Shown here: positions 41,685-49,217 of the stretch, piece after piece
Layout: the number at the start of each line of letters is the position of its first letter
Position numbering within the stretch: position 1 is the first letter of the stretch
NCBI GenBank assembly: GCA_963792895.1
Contig: CAWBYA010000007.1
Coordinates: 496,001-560,000 of the forward strand
Reading direction: 5' to 3'
DNA length: 64,000 nt
DNA from: UBA6912 sp963792895
GTDB lineage: Bacteria > Actinomycetota > Acidimicrobiia > Spongiisociales > UBA5794
Program-made: the position numbers and the translations under genes
Notes under the pieces: generated by a model
The model's input: only the letters and a program-made list of their open reading frames with translations
What the model was told of the DNA's origin: nothing
The model's database searches: none

Positions 41685-41740
41685 GAATTTCCCCTCGGCT
41701 GATGGGCTTTTCGCCCATCGGATAGGGACCCAGGGGATTC
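41685..41740 (+). promoter_or_regulatory. Structured 5' leader upstream of the secreted SLH-like protein
   Basis: An outer stem (GAAT-tt-CCCCT 41685-41695 with AGGGGATTC 41732-41740) encloses an internal loop and a perfect 7-bp hairpin (GATGGGC 41701-41707, GCCCATC 41713-41719). It lies within 80 bases of the start codon and could be a cis-regulatory RNA. I cannot match it to a known riboswitch class. Confidence 0.4.
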
Positions 41741-41762
41741 CCAGGTTTGTGGCATCGTCGTC

Positions 41763-43724
41763 GTGAGCCTCGAGGGGAAAGAGGTCATGCTCGTGGTAGG
41801 CACCCGATCCGTTGCAGTGCAACGGGCCCTAGTTGTCCTCGTGGTCGTCATCGTCGTGGCGGGATTGATGCTTGCGCCGGCTCCGCCAACCCTGGCAGCC
41901 AATACGGAGCCGGTTGTTGCATCGATCGACTTCGACATCGAAGGCTTCCAGGACCTGCTGCTCGTGGAAGACACCGACCGGCTCTTCGTCACCGGTGGTG
42001 CAACCGACGACACCCTGCTCGTCATCGACCTCGATGGCAACGAGATCGCTCGCAAGACGGGGCTCGCAGGCGTGCGGCAGATGGCGTACGACTCCGTCAG
42101 CGGATGGGTCTGGGTTGCCGTGCGCAATGGCCCGAGCGTACGTGCGTATGACGCATCAACCGGTGTGCTGAAGAAGACGCTTGCGCTGAAGGCAGGGACG
42201 TGCCCGTCGGCAATCGCCGTCGCCGGCACGAGTGACGGGACGGCAGGCAACGAGAATCTGGTTGTGGCGTCAGAGTGCGACGGCTGGCTCCAGGTTGTGG
42301 ACCTCACCTCCTTCGTCGTCCGCGCCTACAGCGGATACGACAACGTCCGCCAACTGTCCCCGTCACCTCCGCCTGAACAGCCGGGTCGTGTCGTTCTGCT
42401 GGACGACACGAGTGTTCAGGTGCTGAATGTCCGGGTCGATCCGGTGGAGTTGGTCCGTTCGGCGGTGGTCTCGGCGCATTCGATGGCGACGTCGTACCAA
42501 GGCGTCCGTCGCGTCACCCTGGGTTCTGCGGACGAGGTCTCCATTCTCCGGTACGACGATCTCGTGGTTACGGATACGTTCGACGTCTCACCGGACGTCA
42601 TCGCTCTGGAGTGGACGAGCCAGCCCGCGGTCGTTGCGGTCAACGCCGAAAGGGTGATGGGTTTGCGGCCTGCGGACGGAGTGTTCTGGGCGTTCCCGGT
42701 TGCCCCGGCGATGCCATACCCGAACGGCATCCAGGCGCACTCCGACGGGCGGATCTTCGTCGTTGCTGAGCTGCCGCCCGACCCGGGCGGAGGCGGCGGA
42801 GGCGGCGGAGGCGGCGGAGGGACGGGCGTCATCGTTCCCGGTGAGGGGGAAGACCCGGCGTCGCTGTCCGGTACGATCGAGGGCTTCGCCCCCTCCGCCG
42901 TCGGACATGCTCCGGCAGATCTCGAAGTGCGGCTCCTCGATGCAGCAAAGGAGGTCGTAGCCGTCGATACCGTTGGGTTTGCGTCCAGTGACTACGACTT
43001 CACCACGGTCCAGCCGGGCACCTACTACCTCGAGTTCCGGGCGCTCACGGGAGGGGAGACCGAAGGCTTCTTCGCCGAGCGATACCTCGACCAACCGCTG
43101 TTGGGCAAGGCCTCATCAACTGCGGTGGTGCTGTCGTCCGGACAGGACGCGGTGGTCGATGCGACGCTGCGACCACTGTTCCACGACATGTTCGGCTCGG
43201 TGTTCTATGGCGACATCCTCTGGATGGGCAACACGGCCATCACCCGAGGCTGCAACCCGCCCACCAATACGATGTATTGCGGCGCGGACTTTGTTACTCG
43301 GGGTCAGATGGCGGCCTTCTTGGTGCGGTCGCTCGGGTTGACAGACCCCGGCACGATTGATTTTGTGGATGACGACGACTCGATCTTCGAACTGGATATC
43401 GAGAAGCTGGCGACTGCAGGCATCACGAGAGGCTGCAATCCACCGACCAACGACAAGTTCTGTCCGGATGCGTTTGTGACGCGCGGTCAGATGGCCGCCT
43501 TCCTGGTGCGGGCGCTCGGGTTGTCGGACTCGGGGAACGTCGATTTCGTGGACGACAACGGTTCGATCTTCGAGGCGGACATCGAGAAGTTGGCGACCGC
43601 GGGAATCACACGAGGCTGCAATCCGCCGACCAACGACAAGTTCTGCCCGGATGCGTTCGTGACGCGTGGCCAGCTTGCTGCGTTCTTGAACCGCGCTGTC
43701 TCGGATCTCTGGCCAAGCGAGTAG
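41763..43724 (+). CDS. Secreted protein: beta-propeller-like domain plus three SLH-like repeats
   Basis: Start GTG 41763; ATG 41787 is equally possible and better placed to an SD. A signal segment (about residues 20-45) leads into a propeller-like region (about 50-335), a run of 12 glycines, a carboxypeptidase-regulatory-like beta domain (about 355-460), and three 60-residue repeats with TRGQMAAFLVRALGL preceded by RGCNPPTNDKFCPD. The last resemble S-layer homology domains with an added Cys pair common in Acidimicrobiia-type secreted proteins, so it is probably cell-wall associated. Confidence 0.85.
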   Translation: MSLEGKEVMLVVGTRSVAVQRALVVLVVVIVVAGLMLAPAPPTLAANTEPVVASIDFDIEGFQDLLLVEDTDRLFVTGGATDDTLLVIDLDGNEIARKTGLAGVRQMAYDSVSGWVWVAVRNGPSVRAYDASTGVLKKTLALKAGTCPSAIAVAGTSDGTAGNENLVVASECDGWLQVVDLTSFVVRAYSGYDNVRQLSPSPPPEQPGRVVLLDDTSVQVLNVRVDPVELVRSAVVSAHSMATSYQGVRRVTLGSADEVSILRYDDLVVTDTFDVSPDVIALEWTSQPAVVAVNAERVMGLRPADGVFWAFPVAPAMPYPNGIQAHSDGRIFVVAELPPDPGGGGGGGGGGGGTGVIVPGEGEDPASLSGTIEGFAPSAVGHAPADLEVRLLDAAKEVVAVDTVGFASSDYDFTTVQPGTYYLEFRALTGGETEGFFAERYLDQPLLGKASSTAVVLSSGQDAVVDATLRPLFHDMFGSVFYGDILWMGNTAITRGCNPPTNTMYCGADFVTRGQMAAFLVRSLGLTDPGTIDFVDDDDSIFELDIEKLATAGITRGCNPPTNDKFCPDAFVTRGQMAAFLVRALGLSDSGNVDFVDDNGSIFEADIEKLATAGITRGCNPPTNDKFCPDAFVTRGQLAAFLNRAVSDLWPSE

Positions 43725-43776
43725 CACACACCGCCGCACAGCGAGTGCCGACGGACACGCCGCAGGCGTCTTCGCG

Positions 43777-43849
43777 TGGCCCCGACGGGATTCGAACCCG
43801 CGTTGCCGGCTTGAAAGGCCGGAGTCCTAGGCCGCTGGACGACGGGGCC
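43777..43849 (-). tRNA. tRNA-Glu (anticodon TTC)
   Basis: The minus strand folds into a complete 73-nt cloverleaf: acceptor GGCCCCG/CGGGGCC, anticodon stem CCGGC/GCCGG with loop CTTTCAA, and T arm GCGGGTTCGAATCCCGT. CCA is not encoded. Confidence 0.95.
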
Positions 43850-43927
43850 GCGGCACATGAGAGTAGACGGAGGGGAGCCGACCCCGGTCGTCGCTGCGAC
43901 CCATGGGCGCCGACGCGACGGATGCAC

Positions 43928-44845
43928 TCAGGATCGAAATCGGTCGAACTGCTCCATCCGGATTCCGGCCTCGTCGAGCATGCGCGGGATCTCGGCACAT
44001 GCCCGATCTGCGTTTGACGGCTGTGTTGCGAGCGCGGTGAGCGGGTCGGCCCTGCCCAAGCGGTGAGCGATCGATCGCAAGCCATACGCATCGGGTGCGA
44101 TGTTCTCGAGCTCGTCCCATTCGAGCGGGACCGCGGCCGGCGCCCCCGGTCGGGCCCGCAGCGACCACGGCACAACGGTCGTCTGGCCGGGTCGGTTGCG
44201 GAGCCAATCGACGAAGACGCGACCCTTCCGCCCCTCCTTTCGGAACTCCGTGGTGAGCAGGTCGGGATCCGCGTGGGCGAGCCACACGGCCAGGCCGTTC
44301 ATCGCCTCTGCAACCTCGTCTCCGTCGAGAGTTGGGTGAATCGGAACGACAATGTGATAGCCCTTGGAGCCGGTGGCGACTGGAATCGAGGCGAGGCCGA
44401 GCTGGGCCAGCAGCGGGCCGACGATCCGCGCCGCCCGCCTGACGCCTTCGATGTCGCCTTCGGAAGGGTCGAGGTCGATGATGAGCCGGTCGGGACGATC
44501 GAGGTTGCCAAGTCGGCTCGACCACGCGTGGAAGGTGATCGTTCCCTGATTGGCGAGGTAGGCGAGATCGGGCGCTTCCGTGACGACCGGGTAGGTCGTG
44601 GTGCCGTCACGTTTGGGGACCTCGACCCGCTGGATGGATGCTGGGAAGTGGTCGGCGGCATTCTTCTGCATGAAGCCTGGAGCGGCGATACCCCTCGGGT
44701 AGCGCTCGAGAGTGAGTGGCCGTCCCGCAAGGTGGGCGAGCATCGTGTCGGCCACGACCTCGTAGTAGGCGACGACCTCACCCTTGGTGATCCCGACGTC
44801 GGGGAAGACGACACGATCGGCATTCGACACGTCCACGCCCTCCAT
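43928..44845 (-). CDS. LigD-type polymerase/primase domain protein
   Basis: The 305-residue protein is a stand-alone LigD polymerase domain (archaeo-eukaryotic primase fold) used in non-homologous end joining. It shows YYEVVADTMLAHLAGRPLTL, RYPRGI, GFMQKNA, the catalytic Asp124 and Asp126 in IIDLDPSEGD, ATGSKGYHIVVP, and a PWSLRARPGAPAAVPLEWDE ending. No ligase or nuclease domain is fused and no Ku gene is in the window. Confidence 0.93.
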   Translation of the reverse strand: MEGVDVSNADRVVFPDVGITKGEVVAYYEVVADTMLAHLAGRPLTLERYPRGIAAPGFMQKNAADHFPASIQRVEVPKRDGTTTYPVVTEAPDLAYLANQGTITFHAWSSRLGNLDRPDRLIIDLDPSEGDIEGVRRAARIVGPLLAQLGLASIPVATGSKGYHIVVPIHPTLDGDEVAEAMNGLAVWLAHADPDLLTTEFRKEGRKGRVFVDWLRNRPGQTTVVPWSLRARPGAPAAVPLEWDELENIAPDAYGLRSIAHRLGRADPLTALATQPSNADRACAEIPRMLDEAGIRMEQFDRFRS

Positions 44846-44886
44846 TCAAGCCGGGCTGTCGGCGCAGTGGGAGGTACGCTCGGCGG

Positions 44887-45177
44887 ATGGATCCGGTGAG
44901 GCCTGCAGTGGTCCGAAGCGCAGCGTCGGTGCGCGGCGTCGTCCAGGGCGTGGGATTTCGCTACAGCACGATCCGGGCGGCAGAGCGGCTTGGGCTCGAA
45001 GGCTGGGTTTCCAACATGCCCGACGGCAGCGTCGAGGTGGTGGCCGAAGGCGACCGTTCGCGGCTCGAGTCGCTCATCGCCTGGCTGCGGACTGGCCCTC
45101 CTGCGGCACGGGTCACCTCAGTCGGTGTCTCGTGGGAGCCGGCCACAGGCGAGTTCGTCGGGTTCGTCGTCAGGTGA
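44887..45177 (+). CDS. acyP: Acylphosphatase
   Basis: The 96-residue enzyme hydrolyses acyl phosphates. The active-site loop GVVQGVGFRYST carries Arg25 and the catalytic Asn is Asn43 in GWVSNMPDGSVEV; both are intact. It is divergent from ligD by 41 bp. Its 3' two-thirds lie antisense to a possible gene on the other strand. Confidence 0.93.
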   Translation: MDPVRPAVVRSAASVRGVVQGVGFRYSTIRAAERLGLEGWVSNMPDGSVEVVAEGDRSRLESLIAWLRTGPPAARVTSVGVSWEPATGEFVGFVVR

Positions 45178-45596
45178 CTCCGAAAGACCAGGCGTCCCCC
45201 CGCGTCGACGATGCTGGGCACGAACTGCTGGCCCGCAGTCACGAGGTCGGCCACGAGGCACGTGTCGGTGGTCTGGTCGGCGAGCCATGCAGCAGCGGCC
45301 GCTCGCGAGACGACCACCGGGAGCCGCGCCGCATAGGTACGGGTGCGGTCGAGCGTCACCAGGATCCGATTGCCGCTCACCCGCTTCACTGCGTCTGTGC
45401 CGGCTCGGCCGGTGGCCACAGGAGGTCCAGTGCCCGCAAGGGCCGTGGCGATGGTGGGGTCGAGGTCCCCCTCAGCGACGACAACGACCGTCACGCGCTG
45501 ATCGAGCGCCGCGATCGCCTCGCGCAGCGCACGTGCGTCGAGGTAGGCGCCGTCGTCAGTTGTTACGCCCTGCACAAAGGCCGCGTGCCTGCTCAC
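44961..45596 (-). CDS. Hypothetical protein, 3' end probably affected by an indel
   Basis: GTG 45596 is preceded by GAGGAG, and the first 130 codons read like a real protein (ALREAIAALDQRVTVVVVAE, RILVTLDRTRTYAARLPVVV, AAWLADQTTDTCLVADLV). After that the frame continues for 217 bp antisense to acyP, which looks artificial. Removing one base in the GGGGGG run at about 45194-45199 would end the gene at TGA just beside the acyP stop. The true gene is therefore likely about 140 residues. No family recognised. Confidence 0.55.
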   Translation of the reverse strand: MSRHAAFVQGVTTDDGAYLDARALREAIAALDQRVTVVVVAEGDLDPTIATALAGTGPPVATGRAGTDAVKRVSGNRILVTLDRTRTYAARLPVVVSRAAAAAWLADQTTDTCLVADLVTAGQQFVPSIVDAGGRLVFRSHLTTNPTNSPVAGSHETPTEVTRAAGGPVRSQAMSDSSRERSPSATTSTLPSGMLETQPSSPSRSAARIVL

Positions 45597-46418
45597 GAGG
45601 CTTTCTCCTCGACGGAGGGACACAGTACTGCGCTGTACGGCTCGACGGCCGGTGGAAACTGGTGGACCTATCCTCCACAGTCGCCCGTCGACAGGAGCCG
45701 TGCCATCCAACCTGGCGTTGCCGCAATCATTCTCGCCGGTGGCAGCAGCACCCGACTTGGCTCGGGCCAGAACAAGGTGTTCGCCGCCGTCGGCGGTCGG
45801 CCGGTTCTCGCATACTCGTTGGAGACGTGCGCAACCGTGAACGACATTGTGTTCGTAGTGGTCGTTGTGCGTCCCGCCGAGCGTGCCATCGCGCAGCGGG
45901 TCGTGGACGAGTCCCGGCTCACCGAACCGGTCGTGCTGACTGCCGGAGGGCCGAGCCGCCTCGACAGCGAGCTTGCAGGTCTGGATGTGGTGAGGGGCGC
46001 TCCACGCGAGATCGACGTAGTGGCGATCCATGACGGGGCACGACCTTTTGCGACGGCGGAGATGTTCGAGGCGGTGATCGTGGCCGCCCGTTCTGTTGGT
46101 GGTGGTGTGCCGGCACTCTCCGCCAAAGAGCCCCTGTTCTCTGTGGCCGATGCCACCGCCGTGCGGCTGGAGCCCGAGCAGGTTGTCGCCGTGCAAACGC
46201 CCCAGGCCTTCAGGAGGGATCCGTTGCTGCGTGCCTACGAGCGCGCTCGTAGCGACGGCTTCGACGCCGTCGACACAGCGCAGACGGTCGAACGATACGG
46301 GCATATCGAGGTGGCCGTGGCTGCGGGCGACCGGCGCAACCTCAAGATCACCTACGCATCGGACCTCGTGGCGGCGGAAGCGATGGCATCGGCGTGGGCG
46401 GTAGGGCGCTGGGTGTGA
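45585..46418 (+). CDS. ispD: 2-C-methyl-D-erythritol 4-phosphate cytidylyltransferase
   Basis: IspD makes CDP-methylerythritol in the MEP isoprenoid pathway. The domain starts at about 45717 with VAAIILAGGSSTRLGSGQNK, and has VAIHDGARPFAT, AVQTPQAFRRDPLLRAYERA and the terminal NLKITYASDL. No ATG, GTG or TTG lies in frame near that point; the nearest is GTG 45585, used here, which adds 43 atypical residues and overlaps the divergent gene start. ATC 45705, seven bases after AGGAG, would give the usual length of 237 residues. dxs of the same pathway is at 49218. Confidence 0.87.
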   Translation: MPAHEAFSSTEGHSTALYGSTAGGNWWTYPPQSPVDRSRAIQPGVAAIILAGGSSTRLGSGQNKVFAAVGGRPVLAYSLETCATVNDIVFVVVVVRPAERAIAQRVVDESRLTEPVVLTAGGPSRLDSELAGLDVVRGAPREIDVVAIHDGARPFATAEMFEAVIVAARSVGGGVPALSAKEPLFSVADATAVRLEPEQVVAVQTPQAFRRDPLLRAYERARSDGFDAVDTAQTVERYGHIEVAVAAGDRRNLKITYASDLVAAEAMASAWAVGRWV

Positions 46419-46473
46419 AGTAGGTTGGGACCCGCAGCCCATGCGCGGTCTACCGCCGCCACGCCAAGAGTGT

Positions 46474-46533
46474 GACGGTACGACTGGGCGCTTGGGCCGT
46501 GGAGGTTGGTAGAGGGCGCCCAGTCGCACCGTC
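46474..46533. terminator. Large hairpin after ispD
   Basis: 18-bp arms with one mismatch (46474-46491 and 46516-46533; core CGACTGGGCGC) and a 24-nt loop, 56 bp after the ispD stop. A terminator is likely. The rest of the 46419-46907 gap holds no gene I can support; it is less GC-rich and probably carries the promoter of the next gene. Confidence 0.6.
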
Positions 46534-46907
46534 CTGACGCCGAGGTGGGGGAATGGGCCCCCGGCGCTCCACCATCTTGTTTGTCCGATTCAGCGATCGA
46601 GTTCTCGGTTTCTCAGAAGTTCCTGGCAGATCATCAATTTTGTGGATGCGGGTCCCCCTCCATATGGGAATGATGTCCAGCGTGGTAGGAATCGCGTGAA
46701 CGCCGAGCACGTCAGGGTGTAGCGGCAGGAACGGATCAGGGCGGTGTAATGACCGTCCGAATTGGGCCCGAGTTCCTCGTGACTCGCTTTGGATGTTGTC
46801 GGTCTGATGTGCAAATAGCGGAGTTGCACAGCCGGTATACGCATTCTCGTGAACTTTCCTCCCGGTTGAGACAAACAACCAGTACGCGCACCCCCTGGGA
46901 GGTTGGT

Positions 46908-47492
46908 ATGCATTTGCCCAACAGGGCCGTCGTTCGACGCGCCCTCATCCTGTCCCTCATGACGCTCGCCACCATGATGGTGGTCGTGTCCCCGGCGAGC
47001 GCTCGCCGCGACGACACAGGCGGGTCGACGACCGGCGAGCACTGCATCGCCACAGTCGTCGATCAGCGGAGTGACGGTGAACTGGTGACCAGCGACGCTG
47101 AGTGCTTTGGCACATTCGCCGAAGCAATGAGCTTCGCATCTGGCGGGAAGGTCGACCTCGATCTGGACACGCCCGGTTCGGCCGTCTTCGACGACGAGAT
47201 CGTCGGGAAGCTGGCCTCGTCGTTCACGCTCGGAATCCACTTCGACGGATACGGCGGCTCCGGCTCATCGATCGGCATCGTCGGAACCAGCTGCTCCGGC
47301 GGCTATTGGAATGCCCTCGGCTTCTGGGCGAACCGCATTTCGTCGTCGTTCAACGGTTGCTACCACCTTCGTCATTACGACGAGGCGAGCAGGGTCGGAT
47401 CGTACTTCAACACATATGGTGGCGGGCAGATCGACAACATTTCGTCGTGGTTCAACAACCGCACCGAATCGGTCGCCTACTACTCCTGGTGA
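46908..47492 (+). CDS. Secreted small protein, peptidase-inhibitor I36/crystallin-like
   Basis: ATG 46908 follows GGGAGG with good spacing. Signal peptide to about residue 35 (MVVVSPASA), then a short linker and a C-terminal region with FDGYGGSGSSIGIVG, FWANRISSSFNGCYHL and ISSWFNNRTESVAYYS, the Tyr/Gly/Asn-rich pattern of beta/gamma-crystallin-like I36 inhibitors of Streptomyces. Four Cys in the mature part may form disulfides. It stands directly before the ECF sigma operon, possibly as one of its targets. Confidence 0.75.
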   Translation: MHLPNRAVVRRALILSLMTLATMMVVVSPASARRDDTGGSTTGEHCIATVVDQRSDGELVTSDAECFGTFAEAMSFASGGKVDLDLDTPGSAVFDDEIVGKLASSFTLGIHFDGYGGSGSSIGIVGTSCSGGYWNALGFWANRISSSFNGCYHLRHYDEASRVGSYFNTYGGGQIDNISSWFNNRTESVAYYSW

Positions 47493-47555
47493 TCGGATCG
47501 TCTCATCGGCACTACAAGCGTCATCGAACGTAGCCGTCCGGTAGCGTCCGCCCCT

Positions 47556-48125
47556 GTGGTGGGCGAACGCTCCGACGCCGACGTGATCGCAGCATCGCTG
47601 AGCGATGGCAGCGAGTTCTCGATCGTCTTCGACCGCTACTTCGAGACCGTGTACAAGTACGTCGCCCGCCGCATCGGGATCGATGCGGCGGGCGACCTCA
47701 CATCCGAGGTGTTCGTTCGCGCATTCGAAGCTCGCGAGCGGTACGACGTGGCGCGACCGAACTGCCGGCCATGGCTGTACGGTATCGCCTCGAATCTCGT
47801 TCGCGACCACCTGCGACGAAGGCGGCGACGCTCGCGCGCCTATCTGCGGGCGGCATTCCAAGAGGAGGCGGACGGCGAGTCGACGATCGCGGATGCCGAA
47901 AGCCGCGCCTCGGCTGCGCTGATGGCGCCACAGATCAACGCGGCGCTGGGGAAGCTCAACGACTTCGACCGTGAGGTGCTCCTTCTGTACGCGCTCGGCG
48001 AGCTGAGCTACGACGAGATCGCTGTGGCGCTCTCGATCCCCATCGGCACCGTACGGTCGCGCCTCGCCCGCGCCCGGCGCAGAATGCAAGAACTCGTCCC
48101 CGACGATCGGCAAACAAGGGGGTAG
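47556..48125 (+). CDS. ECF sigma factor (sigma-70 family)
   Basis: The 189-residue protein has region 2 (FSIVFDRYFETVYKYVARRI and DLTSEVFVRAFEARERYD), an Arg-rich linker and region 4 with the helix-turn-helix LSYDEIAVALSIPIGTVRSR. Start GTG 47556. The gene 28 bp downstream encodes its usual partner, a CU044_5270-type membrane protein. Transcription targets cannot be read from the window. Confidence 0.92.
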   Translation: MVGERSDADVIAASLSDGSEFSIVFDRYFETVYKYVARRIGIDAAGDLTSEVFVRAFEARERYDVARPNCRPWLYGIASNLVRDHLRRRRRRSRAYLRAAFQEEADGESTIADAESRASAALMAPQINAALGKLNDFDREVLLLYALGELSYDEIAVALSIPIGTVRSRLARARRRMQELVPDDRQTRG

Positions 48126-48152
48126 GGGAGCAGAGAGTCGAGGAGACGAGTA

Positions 48153-49154
48153 GTGAGCGTTGAGGCTCATTATGTGGACACGCTGCTGCGTGATCTGGCA
48201 GGCGATCCGAGCCCGTCGTTGAGTGACGTGCTCGCCGGTCGCCGGATGCTTGCGTCAGCGATCGCTACGGAGGCGCGGCCACCGGTCCGTCGCCGTTCAC
48301 TCGAACACACATGGTGGCGAAGGGCGTCTGTCGCCGCCACTGCTGTGGCCCTCGTCGTCGCCGTCGTCGCGGTGACCGGCCTGCTACGACCGCAGCCGGT
48401 CACCGCACTCGGCGATCTGGCTCGAGTTGCGCAACGGGTCGACGTGGCTCCGCTGGCGTCCGGCGACTTCACCTACAGTCGCTCACTCGAGTCGCAGCTC
48501 ATCATCGTGTCCGGTGCCGAGATCGGTTTGCCGGCGAGGGCGTATGCGGCGTACTCGCTGCCGCTCACCCGCGAGCGATGGGTTGGCGGTGACGGCGCCA
48601 TTCACGAAGAGGTCACGATCGGCGACCCGATGTTCTTCGATCCTGCAGTTGCCGAGGCGTACACAACGAGTGGATTGTCTGAGCAGGATCGCGTGGGGGC
48701 GACCGAGGTGATCGAGTTCACTCCCGAGGCAACGGTGCTTGGTGTTCGGGACTGGCCCACGGACCGGGATTCGCTGCTCGATGCGATGGTCGCCTACGTG
48801 TCGAACCAGGGTCGTGAGGTTGCCGAGGTGGCTGCGGTGGTCGAGTTGGCCTCAGATCTCCTGCGAGCCTCCGGTGCGAGCCCCGAACTCCGAGCTGCGG
48901 TCATCGGAGCGCTCGATCAGATGGAGGTCGAGGTCACCACGCGGACTGGAGGCGACGGAGTTGCCGTCGCTTTCGAGTACGTCGACGAAGTTCGGGCGCG
49001 ACGCGTGCTCGAGTTCGATCGAGATTCCAATCTGGTGCGCGACCGTTTGGTGTGGTTGGAGGACGCTCCCCTGTACGGCGTGCCGGCGGGGACTGCGTTC
49101 TTTGATTCCCAGTTGAGCCCGAGCCGAGTCGTCGAGTCGCTCACGCGACCCTGA
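48153..49154 (+). CDS. CU044_5270-type single-pass protein paired with the sigma factor
   Basis: The 333-residue protein has a cytoplasmic N-terminus with LAGDPSPSLSDVLAGRRML, one membrane helix (about residues 57-77) and a long extracytoplasmic domain ending in RRVLEFDRDSNLVRDRLVWL. Proteins of this kind accompany many actinobacterial ECF sigma factors and may act as sensors or anti-sigma factors; no zinc-type HxxxCxxC motif is present. Co-transcribed with the sigma gene and convergent with dxs. Confidence 0.8.
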   Translation: MSVEAHYVDTLLRDLAGDPSPSLSDVLAGRRMLASAIATEARPPVRRRSLEHTWWRRASVAATAVALVVAVVAVTGLLRPQPVTALGDLARVAQRVDVAPLASGDFTYSRSLESQLIIVSGAEIGLPARAYAAYSLPLTRERWVGGDGAIHEEVTIGDPMFFDPAVAEAYTTSGLSEQDRVGATEVIEFTPEATVLGVRDWPTDRDSLLDAMVAYVSNQGREVAEVAAVVELASDLLRASGASPELRAAVIGALDQMEVEVTTRTGGDGVAVAFEYVDEVRARRVLEFDRDSNLVRDRLVWLEDAPLYGVPAGTAFFDSQLSPSRVVESLTRP

Positions 49155-49217
49155 ACTTCCCCCGGCTCGGGTTCTCCGGGAGTCTCGCTTTCCGCGAGCA
49201 CGAGCCTGGTCCGGACG

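Noticed and set aside
41563..41762. ydaO or c-di-GMP riboswitch before the SLH-like gene
   Set aside because: The leader folds, but I could not match the conserved loops of either class, so only an unnamed structured leader is reported.
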